Positions 23,663 through 32,776 of a stretch of 64,000 nucleotides of DNA are shown here, one piece after another. The notes under the pieces are model-generated. The model searched no databases and had not been told where the DNA came from. It saw only the letters and a program-made list of their open reading frames with translations. Position numbers and translations under genes: made by a program. The DNA is taken from contig JBBQWM010000011.1 of the NCBI GenBank assembly GCA_038210655.1, forward strand, positions 62,001-126,000. Direction: 5' to 3'. The DNA is from 54-19 sp038210655 (GTDB lineage: Bacteria > Chloroflexota > Chloroflexia > Chloroheliales > Chloroheliaceae). Each line of letters opens with the position of its first letter. Position 1 is the first letter of the stretch.

Positions 23663-24814
23663 TTATAGCATTTGTTTCACTGCTTGCAATAGTCGATTTA
23701 CCTGTTCTGCCACTATCGGCTCAGATTGGGGAAGATTTTCAGCCGGATCGTGCAAATTGGTATAACGCTCACCGAGCGTTTTGGCCTGGCCTACCAGGTT
23801 TGCCAGCAACAACCCCCAGCAGCGGGCCACCGCTTCTGGCTCGTACCCACCACCACCTACTACTACCAACCGCCCTTCGCACACCCGATGAGCGAGCGCG
23901 TGTACCTCCCGCACTACTGTCTCATAAAGATAAGTAGAGAGCTTCAGACCAACCATACGGTCGCTAAAATGGCCGTCTACGCCGTATTGCAAAATAATAG
24001 CCTGGGGTCGGTAGGCTTCGAGTTGGGCCAACGCGATTTCGAGCAAGGGTCGATATTCGGCATCGCTGCTGTAGCGCGGCAACGGCAAATTCAAGGCATA
24101 ACCTAGTCCTCGCCCGACCCCGCGCTCGTTCAACGCGCCCGTTTTGGGAAAGAACCGCCCGTCGTACTGATGCAGCGAGACAGTCAGCACCGGTTCTTGA
24201 TAAAGCAAAGCCTGGGTTCCGTCCCCATGATGACCGTCTACGTCCAAAATGGCGATCCGCCGATAGCCGTAGCGGGTCTGCCAACGTCGCACCGCCGCTA
24301 CAATATCGTTGAAAATGCAAAATCCCGACACTCGGTCATAATGAGCATGATGTAGTCCGCCCGCCACGTGAAAGACGTGCTTGGCCTGTCCACTGGCTAC
24401 CAAATCCGCCGCGACGAGTGTGCCGCCCACCGCCAGTGCCGCCCGCCGATATACTCCCGGCCAGGCCGGAGTATCATTGCGGTCGAACATCCCTTCGCCC
24501 TGAGCGTCCATCGCCTGCACGTGCCGGATATGTTCGAGGCTATGCACCGTCGCCAACTCTTCCTCGGTCGCTTCTACAGAACGAAAAACGGGAATAGGGA
24601 GGGGAAGGGATGAAGGATGAGGGATGAGGGATGAAGGGGGACTAATAGTTGACAAGTTTTCTAAGGCTTCCGGCGCGATTAGCCCTAGCTCTTTGAATTT
24701 GTCAAAACCGGCCCGATAGCGACCCCAGCTACGGTTCAAGCGCGAAAAGCCTCGCCCGTCGTACATCTCGTGATAAACTACTGCCGTCTGGCAATTTGAT
24801 AAATTCTCGTGCAA
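23663..24814 (-). CDS. histone deacetylase family (AcuC-like) zinc deacylase
   Basis: A 383-residue arginase-fold deacetylase. HHAHYDRVSGFCIFND contains the catalytic His pair, ILDVDGHHGDGTQ the zinc-binding Asp-His, and QYGVDGH and GGGGYEPEA the second Asp and the Gly-rich loop. Bacterial relatives deacetylate acetyl-CoA synthetase (AcuC) or acetylpolyamines. I chose TTG 24814: GGAG (24821-24824) is 6 nt upstream, and a longer frame would overlap mfd. Its stop-to-start gap from mfd is about 20 nt, so both are probably co-transcribed. A heptamer tract (24608-24635) encodes an extra SSLIPHPSSLP loop near residues 65-80 that I would not expect in the family. Confidence 0.88.
   Translation of the reverse strand: MHENLSNCQTAVVYHEMYDGRGFSRLNRSWGRYRAGFDKFKELGLIAPEALENLSTISPPSSLIPHPSSLPLPIPVFRSVEATEEELATVHSLEHIRHVQAMDAQGEGMFDRNDTPAWPGVYRRAALAVGGTLVAADLVASGQAKHVFHVAGGLHHAHYDRVSGFCIFNDIVAAVRRWQTRYGYRRIAILDVDGHHGDGTQALLYQEPVLTVSLHQYDGRFFPKTGALNERGVGRGLGYALNLPLPRYSSDAEYRPLLEIALAQLEAYRPQAIILQYGVDGHFSDRMVGLKLSTYLYETVVREVHALAHRVCEGRLVVVGGGGYEPEAVARCWGLLLANLVGQAKTLGERYTNLHDPAENLPQSEPIVAEQVNRLLQAVKQML
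24608..24635 (-). repeat. four heptanucleotide repeats inside the deacetylase gene
   Basis: On the coding strand, TTCATCC, CTCATCC, CTCATCC, TTCATCC lie in exact tandem within the reading frame. The same units occur in btuC at 44676-44710. Confidence 0.85.
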
Positions 24815-24834
24815 GTAATGCTCCGTTATTAAAT

Positions 24835-27800
24835 TTAGGTCGCCAATTCTTCCAGCAAAGCCTTGAGGCGGTCGGGCCACTGGTCTTTGAGGAGGCGGGC
24901 ATTGAGGCGCATCTGATTGGGTGTGATACGCAAGCTCTCGCCGAACTCCTTCATCAAGCGGCGCGGATCGACGTGAGCGCGACCGGTCGGGCGTTTGCGT
25001 TCGACCTGAGCGGCAGTACGCCCGCCGGCCTGCCGACGCATTTCGCTTTCGACAGTCGGGGCGGGCCAGCGCAAGAAGATTTCGCCGTCCTGCTCGATAA
25101 TACCTTCGACCCCGGCCCGGATCGCTAACACCTTAATATCGAGCAGATACATCAAATTGCGGGCGGTTTCCGGCAGAGGGCCAAAGCGGTCTTCCAGTTC
25201 GCGCACCAGTTCGCGGATTTGCCCGGCAGTTTGCAAGGGGGCCGCCAATTTGCGATATTGGTCAAGCCGGACGGCCTGATCGGAGATATAATCTTCGGGC
25301 AGATAGGCTTGCAACGGCAGCGATAGATTGACAGTCGGGGCTTCCACCAGAGCCTCGATAGGCCGCTCTTCGGCTCCTTTAAGCTGCTCGACCGCCTCTT
25401 CCAAAAGCCGCATATAAAGTTCAAAACCGACCGCCGCGATATGGCCACTCTGTTCGGAGCCTAAAAGATTGCCTGCCCCTCGGATTTCGAGGTCTTTCAT
25501 AGCGATCTTAAACCCGGCCCCTAGCTCCTGGGTTTCTAGCATCGTATCGAGCCGCTTTTGGGCATCCTCGGTCATGGTACTGCCCGGCTTGTAAAGGAAA
25601 TAGGCGTAGGCCCGATTCGCACCGCGTCCGACCCGCCCGCGCAACTGGTAAAGCTGGGCCAGCCCATACATTACGGCATTATCTATAATCAGCGTGTTAG
25701 CGTTGGGAATATCGAGGCCGCTTTCGATGATCGTGGTACAGACCAGCACATCCGCCTGATGCTCGGTGAAAGTCAGCATTACCTTTTCCAGTTCGCCTTC
25801 CTCCATCTGCCCGTGACCGACCACCACCCGTGCCTGCGGGACTAGCGTCTTGAGCTTATTAGCGACCTCGGCAATACTCTGCACCCGGTTATGGACGAAA
25901 AAGACCTGCCCACCCCGCTCCAACTCGCGCACGATCACCTCGCGTACCAGCGTATCGTTGTAGGCTGTGACATAGGTCTTGACCGGCAACCGTTCGGCGG
26001 GCGGGGTCTCGATGATCGAAATGTCGCGCACTCCCACCAGGGACATGTGCAAGGTGCGGGGGATCGGCGTAGCCGAAAGAGTCAGCACATCCACGTCCTG
26101 CTTCATCTGCTTGAGGCGCTCCTTGTGCTTTACGCCAAAGCGTTGTTCCTCATCTACAATCAACAGGCCCAGGTCTTTGAACAAAACATCTTTTTGTAAC
26201 AACCGATGCGTCCCGATAATGATGTCCACCTGACCTTTGCGAAGCCGCTCCAAAATGGCCTCCTGCTCCTTGCGAGTGCGGAAACGTGAAAGCTGTTCGA
26301 TAAGGGTCGGGAAGGCTGAGAGACGCTGGCTGAAGGTGGTGTAATGCTGGGAGGCTAGAATAGTGGTTGGAACTAGAATAGCGACCTGTTTGTTATCGGT
26401 GACAGCCTTGAAAGCGGCCCGCAACGCAACCTCGGTCTTGCCGTAGCCAACATCGCCGCAGATCAACCGATCCATCGGGCGTGGTTCCTCCATATCGCCC
26501 TTGACCTCGATAATCGAGCGCATCTGATCGGGCGTTTCGGTATAGGGGAAAGCTTCTTCCATCTCATGCTGCCAGGTCGTATCGGGCGGAAAAGGATGCC
26601 CGCGTTTGGCGGCACGCTGGCTGTATAACACCAGCAATTCTTTGGACATATCTTCGACCGCCGCCCGCACCTTGCGCTTGGCCCGGGTCCAATCCGAATT
26701 ACCAAGCTTGTTTAGCTGTGGGATAGCGTGACCGGGGGCGCTATAGGGCAGCACCCGGTCTACCTGCTCGATAGGTACATAAAGCTTATCCTGGTCGGCG
26801 TACTTCAAGAAAAGATATTCGCGCTCTATCGATTCGCCCGGCTCGGTTCCTTCCGACTTGAGCCGGATCAACCCATCATAGCGGGCGATCCCATGCTCGA
26901 TATGCACAACATAATCGCCCGGCTTGAGGTCGCGCAAGAAAGCCTCGCGCTGCTGGCTGGTGCGCCGTACCCCTTCGGTTTTCTCGGTTCCACGCTGCGA
27001 TTGCTTCGTCCAGCCAAAAATCTCCCGGTCGGTCAGGATGGTCAGACCGAGCGCGGTCGAACGCCACCCACCGGTCAAGGTGCCGTGTAGCAAATTGAAA
27101 GAGCCAGGGCCGGGCAAGGCTGCCAAACTGCTGCCACCATCCTTGTCCTTACGCCAGACCGGAAAGACATCGCGGTCTTCAAACTGCTCTCGCAACCGCT
27201 CGGCCTGCTGACTGACGATTACGACCCGTTGTCCATCTTTCAAAAAGGTTTCGACATCCTCGATGACCCGGTTGACCTGTCCGACGTATTCGCTGGCAGG
27301 GAGGAAAAGAGGACTGAGGACTGAGGACTGAGGGCTAAGGGACGAGGGCTGAGGACTGGCTTCGTTGGTTCGTGAATCCAATTCACCCGCTCTGTCTTCG
27401 GCTTCGTCGGTGCGGTTGAGGAGTAGACGAGGATAGTGATTGAGGCTTTTGTCGAGTTCAGGCCAGGTCAGGTAAGGGCGGATCAGAGCGGGGGGTGCTT
27501 CGCCACCTTTCTCGAATTCGGCTCGCAATTCTTCGGCCTGGGCGGTCAGTTCTTCAACCGCAAAAGCGATCTGCGAAGGGCCATCCAGGGCCATGACCGA
27601 GTCGGTAGGCAGATGATCGAGCAGACTACACAAATCTTTGCCTCCGATGTAATAAGGCATGAATTGCTCGATCCCATCGAATTGTTCGCCATACTCCACC
27701 TTTTGCAAAAGCCGTTGCCATTCCTCCTGCACTTCGGGCCGTAAGCTGGTAGCATCCACCTTTGATAAGCGGGCCAACGCCTCGTCGGAACGCCAGAGCG

Positions 27801-28533
27801 GGACTTCTACCGGCGGAGTGAGCGAGATAAGATTGATTTTCTGATTGCTACGCTGGGTCGCCGGGTCAAAATAGCGTAAACTGTCGATCTCGTCGCCAAA
27901 GAGTTCGATCCGTACCGGCAAATCGGCGGTCAGCGGGTAGAGATCGAGGATACCACCCCGGCGGCTAAACTGACCGGGTTGCTCGACCAGCGACTCGGCG
28001 CTATACCCGATACGCACAAGTTGGGCTAAAATGCTATTAAGGTTTAGCGCCTGCCCACGCTGCAAAGTTATACGAGCTTGCCGAAAATCTTCTTTTGCCA
28101 GGGTCGGTTGCATCAATCCTTTAGCTGAAGCAAAAATCAACAGATGGGCCGCTTGCCCCGGTTCGAGATCACTCAGGGCCGCCAGGGTCGCCAACCGACC
28201 GCTAGTAATAGCCGGGTCCTGCCCGATCCGCTCGTAGGGCAAAGTATCAGGGGTAGGCCAACTAAGCACGAGTTCGGGATGGGCGGAATAGGCCGCGCTC
28301 TGGAGGGCCATCTCGCGGGCCTGGGCGGGGCGGGCCGTCAAGACCAGAATTGGCCGTCCGATACAGCTTTGGAGGGTTGCCAGAAAATAAGGACGCAACG
28401 CTTCGGTCAATCCGGCCAGGTTAAGCCCGCCACCATCTAATAATTGGGGGCCATTTTCCAACCGCTCACACACCGACTGAAACTCGGCTCTATCACGCAG
28501 TAAAGGCAGGAGACCTGCCAGATTCAGTTTCAC
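24835..28533 (-). CDS. mfd: transcription-repair coupling factor
   Basis: The 1232-residue Mfd removes RNA polymerase stalled at DNA lesions and recruits UvrA. Domains in order: UvrB-like N-terminal region (residues 1 to about 480, including ILVLTARPAQAREMA), CarD-like RNA polymerase interaction domain (about 545-610; GDYVVHIEHGIARYDGL), RecG-type translocase with Walker A GDVGYGKTEVALRA, DEEQRFGV and LSATPIPRTL, a helicase C domain ending LRGRVGRG, and the C-terminal TRCF domain. Size is normal. A Ser/Pro/Gln-rich insert (about residues 390-415) is encoded by heptamer repeats at 27311-27359. ATG 28531-28533. The deacetylase gene follows 20 nt downstream. Confidence 0.96.
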   Translation of the reverse strand: MKLNLAGLLPLLRDRAEFQSVCERLENGPQLLDGGGLNLAGLTEALRPYFLATLQSCIGRPILVLTARPAQAREMALQSAAYSAHPELVLSWPTPDTLPYERIGQDPAITSGRLATLAALSDLEPGQAAHLLIFASAKGLMQPTLAKEDFRQARITLQRGQALNLNSILAQLVRIGYSAESLVEQPGQFSRRGGILDLYPLTADLPVRIELFGDEIDSLRYFDPATQRSNQKINLISLTPPVEVPLWRSDEALARLSKVDATSLRPEVQEEWQRLLQKVEYGEQFDGIEQFMPYYIGGKDLCSLLDHLPTDSVMALDGPSQIAFAVEELTAQAEELRAEFEKGGEAPPALIRPYLTWPELDKSLNHYPRLLLNRTDEAEDRAGELDSRTNEASPQPSSLSPQSSVLSPLFLPASEYVGQVNRVIEDVETFLKDGQRVVIVSQQAERLREQFEDRDVFPVWRKDKDGGSSLAALPGPGSFNLLHGTLTGGWRSTALGLTILTDREIFGWTKQSQRGTEKTEGVRRTSQQREAFLRDLKPGDYVVHIEHGIARYDGLIRLKSEGTEPGESIEREYLFLKYADQDKLYVPIEQVDRVLPYSAPGHAIPQLNKLGNSDWTRAKRKVRAAVEDMSKELLVLYSQRAAKRGHPFPPDTTWQHEMEEAFPYTETPDQMRSIIEVKGDMEEPRPMDRLICGDVGYGKTEVALRAAFKAVTDNKQVAILVPTTILASQHYTTFSQRLSAFPTLIEQLSRFRTRKEQEAILERLRKGQVDIIIGTHRLLQKDVLFKDLGLLIVDEEQRFGVKHKERLKQMKQDVDVLTLSATPIPRTLHMSLVGVRDISIIETPPAERLPVKTYVTAYNDTLVREVIVRELERGGQVFFVHNRVQSIAEVANKLKTLVPQARVVVGHGQMEEGELEKVMLTFTEHQADVLVCTTIIESGLDIPNANTLIIDNAVMYGLAQLYQLRGRVGRGANRAYAYFLYKPGSTMTEDAQKRLDTMLETQELGAGFKIAMKDLEIRGAGNLLGSEQSGHIAAVGFELYMRLLEEAVEQLKGAEERPIEALVEAPTVNLSLPLQAYLPEDYISDQAVRLDQYRKLAAPLQTAGQIRELVRELEDRFGPLPETARNLMYLLDIKVLAIRAGVEGIIEQDGEIFLRWPAPTVESEMRRQAGGRTAAQVERKRPTGRAHVDPRRLMKEFGESLRITPNQMRLNARLLKDQWPDRLKALLEELAT
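27311..27359 (-). repeat. seven TCAGTCC-type heptamers inside mfd
   Basis: Seven consecutive 7-nt units (plus strand GGACTGA x3, GGGCTAA, GGGACGA, GGGCTGA, GGACTGG) encode the SSQPSSLSP-type linker between the UvrB-like region and the rest of Mfd. Confidence 0.85.
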
Positions 28534-28720
28534 GGCACGACCTTTCTAACAAAGGATGGGGAAGGAAGATTGAGTAGAAAAAATCCGCAATCCAAATAAT
28601 ACTAACCTGTTGCTATATACTTCTTTGATTTTGCCATTGGTTTCTCACCCCATTTATTATAACATGTTGACCGCAGCCTGAACAAAATGTTTGTTTTAAC
28701 TGTATGTTAACTATTAATGC

Positions 28721-28749
28721 TTGACATTAGGTGCAAGACAGGTTATATT
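28721..28749 (+). promoter_or_regulatory. consensus sigma-70-type promoter of an orphan transcript
   Basis: TTGACA at 28721-28726 and TATATT at 28744-28749 with a 17-bp spacer. No open reading frame follows before a strong terminator at 28925-28957. Confidence 0.65.
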
Positions 28750-28756
28750 GTTCCTA

Positions 28757-28957
28757 GACAAAACTTATACAAAACTGCATTAAAGACTTCCAGGCAGAAG
28801 TTTCGGGCAGAAGTAGCAGACAAACCAACATTTTCATTCCAGCAAAAGCCAAAATACTACCTCCTGAACTTTCTAAGGAATAAATCTGCCTAGCTCAACA
28901 AGTCCACATCCACACTCATAGCACAGAAGCCGACCGAAGTCCCGGTCGGCTTCTTTA
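28757..28957 (+). ncRNA. putative orphan non-coding RNA, about 200 nt
   Basis: The segment between a near-consensus promoter (28721-28749) and an intrinsic terminator (28925-28957) contains no ATG on the plus strand and no plausible protein. Internal repeats GGCAGAAGTTT and GGCAGAAGTAG, and a downstream AAATCTGCC, could pair. Length and isolation would suit a 6S-like or regulatory RNA, but I cannot fold it reliably and recognise no family. Confidence 0.45.
28925..28957 (+). terminator. intrinsic terminator
   Basis: AGAAGCCGACCG pairs perfectly with CGGTCGGCTTCT around AAGTCC, and is followed by TTT. A second small hairpin (GACCTCGG/CCGAGGTC) follows at 28975-28995. Confidence 0.8.
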
Positions 28958-29021
28958 TTTGCTTTTTAACAAAAGACCTCGGCTAGACCGAGGTCAAAAT
29001 TATACCAAATTGATATTGTCA

Positions 29022-29097
29022 CGACTTTCGCTCCTGAACCTGAGAAATACCCGCTTTGACCGAATTTTGAACTTGAAACTTGTTTCGAGCGAAAGTC
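29022..29097. repeat. inverted repeat with GACTTTCGCTC ends
   Basis: GACTTTCGCTC and GAGCGAAAGTC bound an AT-rich 76-bp segment between the ncRNA locus and the next small gene. Part of the motif (GGGCGAAAGTC) recurs near 52416. Nothing coding is seen. Confidence 0.4.
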
Positions 29098-29174
29098 CTA
29101 ATTGTAACGATTGTTAAGCAGGTTCCGTGCTAAGACCAGGGCGATCAAGTCAAACTATAACCCAGTTTATACGG

Positions 29175-29444
29175 TTAGCCGTCGCCCAACCGATGTAATT
29201 CGCGCATGCGTTCCAGCGAATTCTCGCTGACCACGATATAGGGTATTGTAACCATTTGACGGCTATGGTGGTGAATGTCATAAAGCCGCCGGGTCATCCA
29301 ACCTGCACTCCAACCCAGAGTAACCACCGCCGGGAGTAGCGCCCAAATCGGTAAAGAGATAAAAAACAAAAAACCTAACGATACTACAACCAGAGCCAGT
29401 AAAAAGCGTAGACCGACGCAGATATAATCGCAGTTGTGTGACAT
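29175..29444 (-). CDS. small membrane protein (89 aa), unknown
   Basis: ATG 29442-29444 follows AGGAAG by about 9 nt. Two transmembrane helices fill residues 12-32 and 32-55 (FLLALVVVSLGFLFFISL, LLPAVVTLGWSAGWMT), followed by a basic, His-containing cytoplasmic-type tail (RRLYDIHHHSRQ) ending RMRELHRLGDG. No family is recognised. It is next to the 87-residue gene on the same strand but separated by 150 bp. Confidence 0.6.
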   Translation of the reverse strand: MSHNCDYICVGLRFLLALVVVSLGFLFFISLPIWALLPAVVTLGWSAGWMTRRLYDIHHHSRQMVTIPYIVVSENSLERMRELHRLGDG

Positions 29445-29594
29445 AATATGCTCTTCCTGTCAAAAACTAAATTCGATTAGATAATAATGACCTGCTTGAT
29501 GAAGCTATCGGTAATATTATGACAGGAGAACATTAAGAAAAACATTAAGGTTTGAGCCAAATAGAGGCGTGTACATAGCTATTTTTGGCTAGAA

Positions 29595-29858
29595 CTAGGC
29601 TGGAGGAACTTCACCGTGCAGCCGCGCCAGGGCCAGCAAATCCAACAAATAGAGAAGCTCGATAGAAGTCAACAAAGCTTCACCGGCAAAGAGCTTTAGT
29701 TGAGGGGCGCTGAGGCTTTCGTAGGCGCGGGCAAAATCCTGTAGCACCTGACGTTCGTTTGGCGAAAGGCGATAGACATACAAGGCCCCTGGCTCAAGCA
29801 AATTAGTCGCCAGTGGTTTACACTCAGCCAGTATAGTGATCGCTTCGTGTGGGTTCAT
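29595..29858 (-). CDS. hypothetical helical protein (87 aa)
   Basis: The ATG at 29856-29858 is preceded by AAAGG at 29866-29870; an upstream in-frame start would run into a repeat and is not used. The product (MNPHEAITILAECKPLATNL..., ending LARLHGEVPPA) is rich in Leu and Ala, predicted mostly helical and soluble. No family is recognised and no functional context is evident. Confidence 0.55.
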   Translation of the reverse strand: MNPHEAITILAECKPLATNLLEPGALYVYRLSPNERQVLQDFARAYESLSAPQLKLFAGEALLTSIELLYLLDLLALARLHGEVPPA

Positions 29859-29890
29859 GTAGTTACCTTTCGGATCAGTGGCTATCCAAA

Positions 29891-30015
29891 GGGCGACCAC
29901 ACAGGATTCGCCCCTACCCCAAATGTTTGAGCGGATACTTAGAACCGATCTCAGTAGGGGCGATCTTTATGGTCGCCCGGTTCGGGCCATATCGGGCGAC
30001 CATAAAGATCGCCCC
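29891..30015. repeat. GGGCGACC-type palindromic repeat cluster
   Basis: Three arms of the GTAGGGGCGA(C/T)C motif in alternating orientation, with an AGAACCGATCTCAGTAGGGGC edge like that of the element at 43355-43454. A further short copy (GGGCGACCATAAAGATCGCCC) is at 30200-30220, and the interval between them holds no gene. Confidence 0.65.
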
Positions 30016-30199
30016 ATAGCCGTCAACATAAGAATAATATACTATTAACAAATTGTGAGCGTAAAGCAATTGAGTTCAAAGGCTTAAATCAGTAAGTTCT
30101 GGTAAGAGACTGAAACAATGCAACGGTATTTGGTTTTGAGCCTGTAATAGTTATACTCATAATTGGCTTATACTATGTTATTTATAAATTGACGGCTAT

Positions 30200-30224
30200 G
30201 GGCGACCATAAAGATCGCCCCTAC
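30200..30224. repeat. short GGGCGACC hairpin
   Basis: GGGCGACCATAAAGATCGCCC plus CTAC just downstream of the ABC permease gene; followed by TTTTGAGATAGGCTCC, a variant of the family edge. Confidence 0.6.
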
Positions 30225-30259
30225 CAACACTTTTGAGATAGGCTCCTAGATTACTCATA

Positions 30260-31879
30260 TCAAGCGGCCCTGCTGCTCGAAAGGAAACTATAGCCCATGA
30301 GTAAGGCCGCCGCTGCCACAAACAGACTGGATTGCAGCCCGGACAGCATTACAAATAACCAGACGACCCCGACCAGCAAGACTAAACCAGTGCCGACGTT
30401 CGGTATATTTTCCGGGCTGGCCGACCACTTTTTTAGCTGGCGTTGGAAATCAAACAGAAGCGCCAGCACGTCAAAGGCCACCAACAGACCCCAGAGCGTT
30501 AGCCACAGCCCCATATTCGACCAACTTAATAAACCAGTCAGCCCGGCCACCAGCAAGCCCGCCTCGCCGCTAACCAGCAGTAGCCCGAACCCGGCTATCA
30601 GACAATAACTCATCAACCGTAAGCGGCTGATAGGCCAGCTTACAAAAAAATCGGGGTGAGAAAGTTCACGACGGAGCGGCCCGACCCCCAGTTTCAGCAA
30701 ACCCCAGTTGGAAAGATAGGCGATTTGGATAAAAATGATGACCGAAGCCTGAGCCTGCATCTGGGTCGCCAGAGCGACAGCCACCCCAGCGCCAACCAGA
30801 ATTAAAATGAGAAAACTGGGAAGGGTTTGGCTTATCGGCAAGCGTTGAAACCGTAGCCACTGCTTTGAGAATAACGCCGCCGCTACTCCCATAAATTTGG
30901 GCTGGGCCACCCGTAACGCGCCGTCCGCCTTGCCGGATAAACCCTGGTTTTGCTGGTAGCGACGGCCCAAATGTAGCCGCAAACTGGCTTCCTCGCGTAG
31001 GCCACCTGCCCCGGCTTGCACTCCCGTCAACAAACGATACTGCCCACCCAACTTGCCTTCCTCGAAAGCCGGAGCCAGCCTTACGGTGCGGGCCAGCCGA
31101 TATAACCCAAAAACTAAGCCCAGCAGTGTTACTACCAAACCGGCCAGCGCTCCGCCCGCTAAAAGCCATTGCAGGCCATCACCCGTCGCCTCTGTCACCA
31201 ACCAGGAGACCAGCGCGGCAGGCCAGAAAATTACCCGCGCCCAGGGAAAGAACACCAAAATTCCGAGCGCTACCCCACTCGAACCGTAAGCAACCCAACC
31301 ATTAATAGTCGGGCCGGGCCGATAGCGCAACAGGCCCAGCAGCCAGCGAAACCCGCTCGCGATACCGAAAATCCCGGCCCCTGCCGCCAATCCCAAACCG
31401 AGCGCGACCCAATCCTGGCCCCCACTCACGTAGCTGACCGTACTGGCAATTATTCCGCAAATCAGGGTGAATATCAGGGTTGGGAGCTTGAAAAGAGAGC
31501 GGCCCCACCAGCCTAGCGTCACCAGCGTAGGCGATAGCGGCACATTATCCAGAAAATCCAGGTCGGCTAAATCAAATTTGTAGAGATCATAGCCCCGATA
31601 GACCAGCCAGGGCGTAAGAGCCAGCCAACCACCCAGGCCCAAAAATAAAAAGCGGTCGTATTCCGCCGCCGTAAAATGTAGCTTTGCCAGTTGATTGCCC
31701 AGCCAGGAAACGGTCAAAGCCAGCATAACTATCGTCCAGCCCAGCAAAAGCAACACGATATAGAGGCCGTAGAATTTTTCGGAAAGCGCCTCGCTATCCG
31801 GCTCATAAGAAAGATAAACCGAGACTCGCCGGACAGTATAATCCAGTTTACGCCGAAAAAGATAGAACAGAGCATTCAT
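30260..31879 (-). CDS. ABC transporter permease (ABC-2-like membrane protein)
   Basis: A 539-residue polytopic membrane protein with about 12 hydrophobic segments, starting with a short cytoplasmic N-terminus (MNALFYLFRRKLDYTV). I chose ATG 31877-31879 because it overlaps the stop of the ATPase gene as ATGA, the usual coupling of transporter subunits; the longer frame is an out-of-gene extension. It likely forms an exporter with the upstream ATPase. The substrate is not predictable. Gene order ATPase then permease is typical for ABC-2 systems. Confidence 0.75.
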   Translation of the reverse strand: MNALFYLFRRKLDYTVRRVSVYLSYEPDSEALSEKFYGLYIVLLLLGWTIVMLALTVSWLGNQLAKLHFTAAEYDRFLFLGLGGWLALTPWLVYRGYDLYKFDLADLDFLDNVPLSPTLVTLGWWGRSLFKLPTLIFTLICGIIASTVSYVSGGQDWVALGLGLAAGAGIFGIASGFRWLLGLLRYRPGPTINGWVAYGSSGVALGILVFFPWARVIFWPAALVSWLVTEATGDGLQWLLAGGALAGLVVTLLGLVFGLYRLARTVRLAPAFEEGKLGGQYRLLTGVQAGAGGLREEASLRLHLGRRYQQNQGLSGKADGALRVAQPKFMGVAAALFSKQWLRFQRLPISQTLPSFLILILVGAGVAVALATQMQAQASVIIFIQIAYLSNWGLLKLGVGPLRRELSHPDFFVSWPISRLRLMSYCLIAGFGLLLVSGEAGLLVAGLTGLLSWSNMGLWLTLWGLLVAFDVLALLFDFQRQLKKWSASPENIPNVGTGLVLLVGVVWLFVMLSGLQSSLFVAAAALLMGYSFLSSSRAA

Positions 31880-32706
31880 ACAGGTTGTTCCGCATCGGCT
31901 TCTTCTAGTTCTTCCTCGTCGGTTTCGTCGTCCTGATCGGCTTCCTGACCTTCTAAGAAAGCCAGGTAGATTTCGCGCAGACTGGCTTCGGGCGACAAAG
32001 AAGCGGCCTCGCGCAAAAAGGGCAAGGCCCCGACCGCCAACACCTGCCCCTGGTCGATCAACACAAACATATCGCACAGGGTCTGCAAACTTTCCCATTG
32101 GTGGCTACTCAAAAGGGCCAGCCCACCCGCCTGTCGGTAATCGGTCAGCATGCCATACAACCGCATAACGCTTTTGATGTCGAGGGTGCCGCCCGGTTCA
32201 TCCAGCAAAAGCACTTCGGAAGGTCGGATGAAAGCACAGCAAATCGCCAGCTTTTGAGTCTGACCGCGCGAAAGGGCAAACGAGGGATTATGCCGCACTT
32301 CCCAAATACCAAAGCGACGTAGCAAGCGTTCGGCCCGCTCCTCAAAACCGATTAGGGCCTTATGAGCGCGGGCGATCAGTTCGAGATGTTCGAGGACGGT
32401 CAATTCAACATAAAAGTGGGGGACATCTGGTACATAGGCCAGTTTTCCTCTGACCTCGGCTTCGTGCTTGCGTAAGTCGTAGCCTGCCACCTGGACTCGT
32501 CCATTCGCCGGGCTAATCAAACCAGCCAGGGCTTTGAGCAAAGTGGTCTTACCGGCCCCATTCGGCCCCAGCAGGCCGACCAGCGAAGCCGGAGGCAATT
32601 TTAGGTCTAATTGGTCAAGTATCTTATGTCCGCCATAGCTCTTGGTCAAACCTGTAACTTGAAGAGCCGGAGGCGGGATTTTTAGCTCGGTCGAGTCATT
32701 TGTCAT
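31876..32706 (-). CDS. ABC transporter ATP-binding protein (CcmA/ABC-2 type)
   Basis: A 276-residue ATPase with Walker A GPNGAGKTTLL, Q-loop region YVPDVPHFY, signature ALSRGQTQKL, Walker B VLLLDEPGGTLD and H-loop SSHQ. The C-terminal about 25 residues form a strongly acidic tail (EADQDDETDEEELEEADAEQ). It supplies energy to the permease encoded next (ATGA overlap). Start ATG at 32704-32706. An exporter of drugs, peptides or lipids are all possible. Confidence 0.88.
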   Translation of the reverse strand: MTNDSTELKIPPPALQVTGLTKSYGGHKILDQLDLKLPPASLVGLLGPNGAGKTTLLKALAGLISPANGRVQVAGYDLRKHEAEVRGKLAYVPDVPHFYVELTVLEHLELIARAHKALIGFEERAERLLRRFGIWEVRHNPSFALSRGQTQKLAICCAFIRPSEVLLLDEPGGTLDIKSVMRLYGMLTDYRQAGGLALLSSHQWESLQTLCDMFVLIDQGQVLAVGALPFLREAASLSPEASLREIYLAFLEGQEADQDDETDEEELEEADAEQPV

Positions 32707-32776
32707 TTTGCTTGAAATAGTTTGGGTCTGGGAAAGTCAGAGCGGATTAGCAGATTGGTAAGATTAGTAAATGGAG

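Noticed and set aside
31880..32098. N-terminal extension of the ABC permease
   Set aside because: It lies entirely within the ATPase gene in another frame; the ATGA overlap gives a better start.
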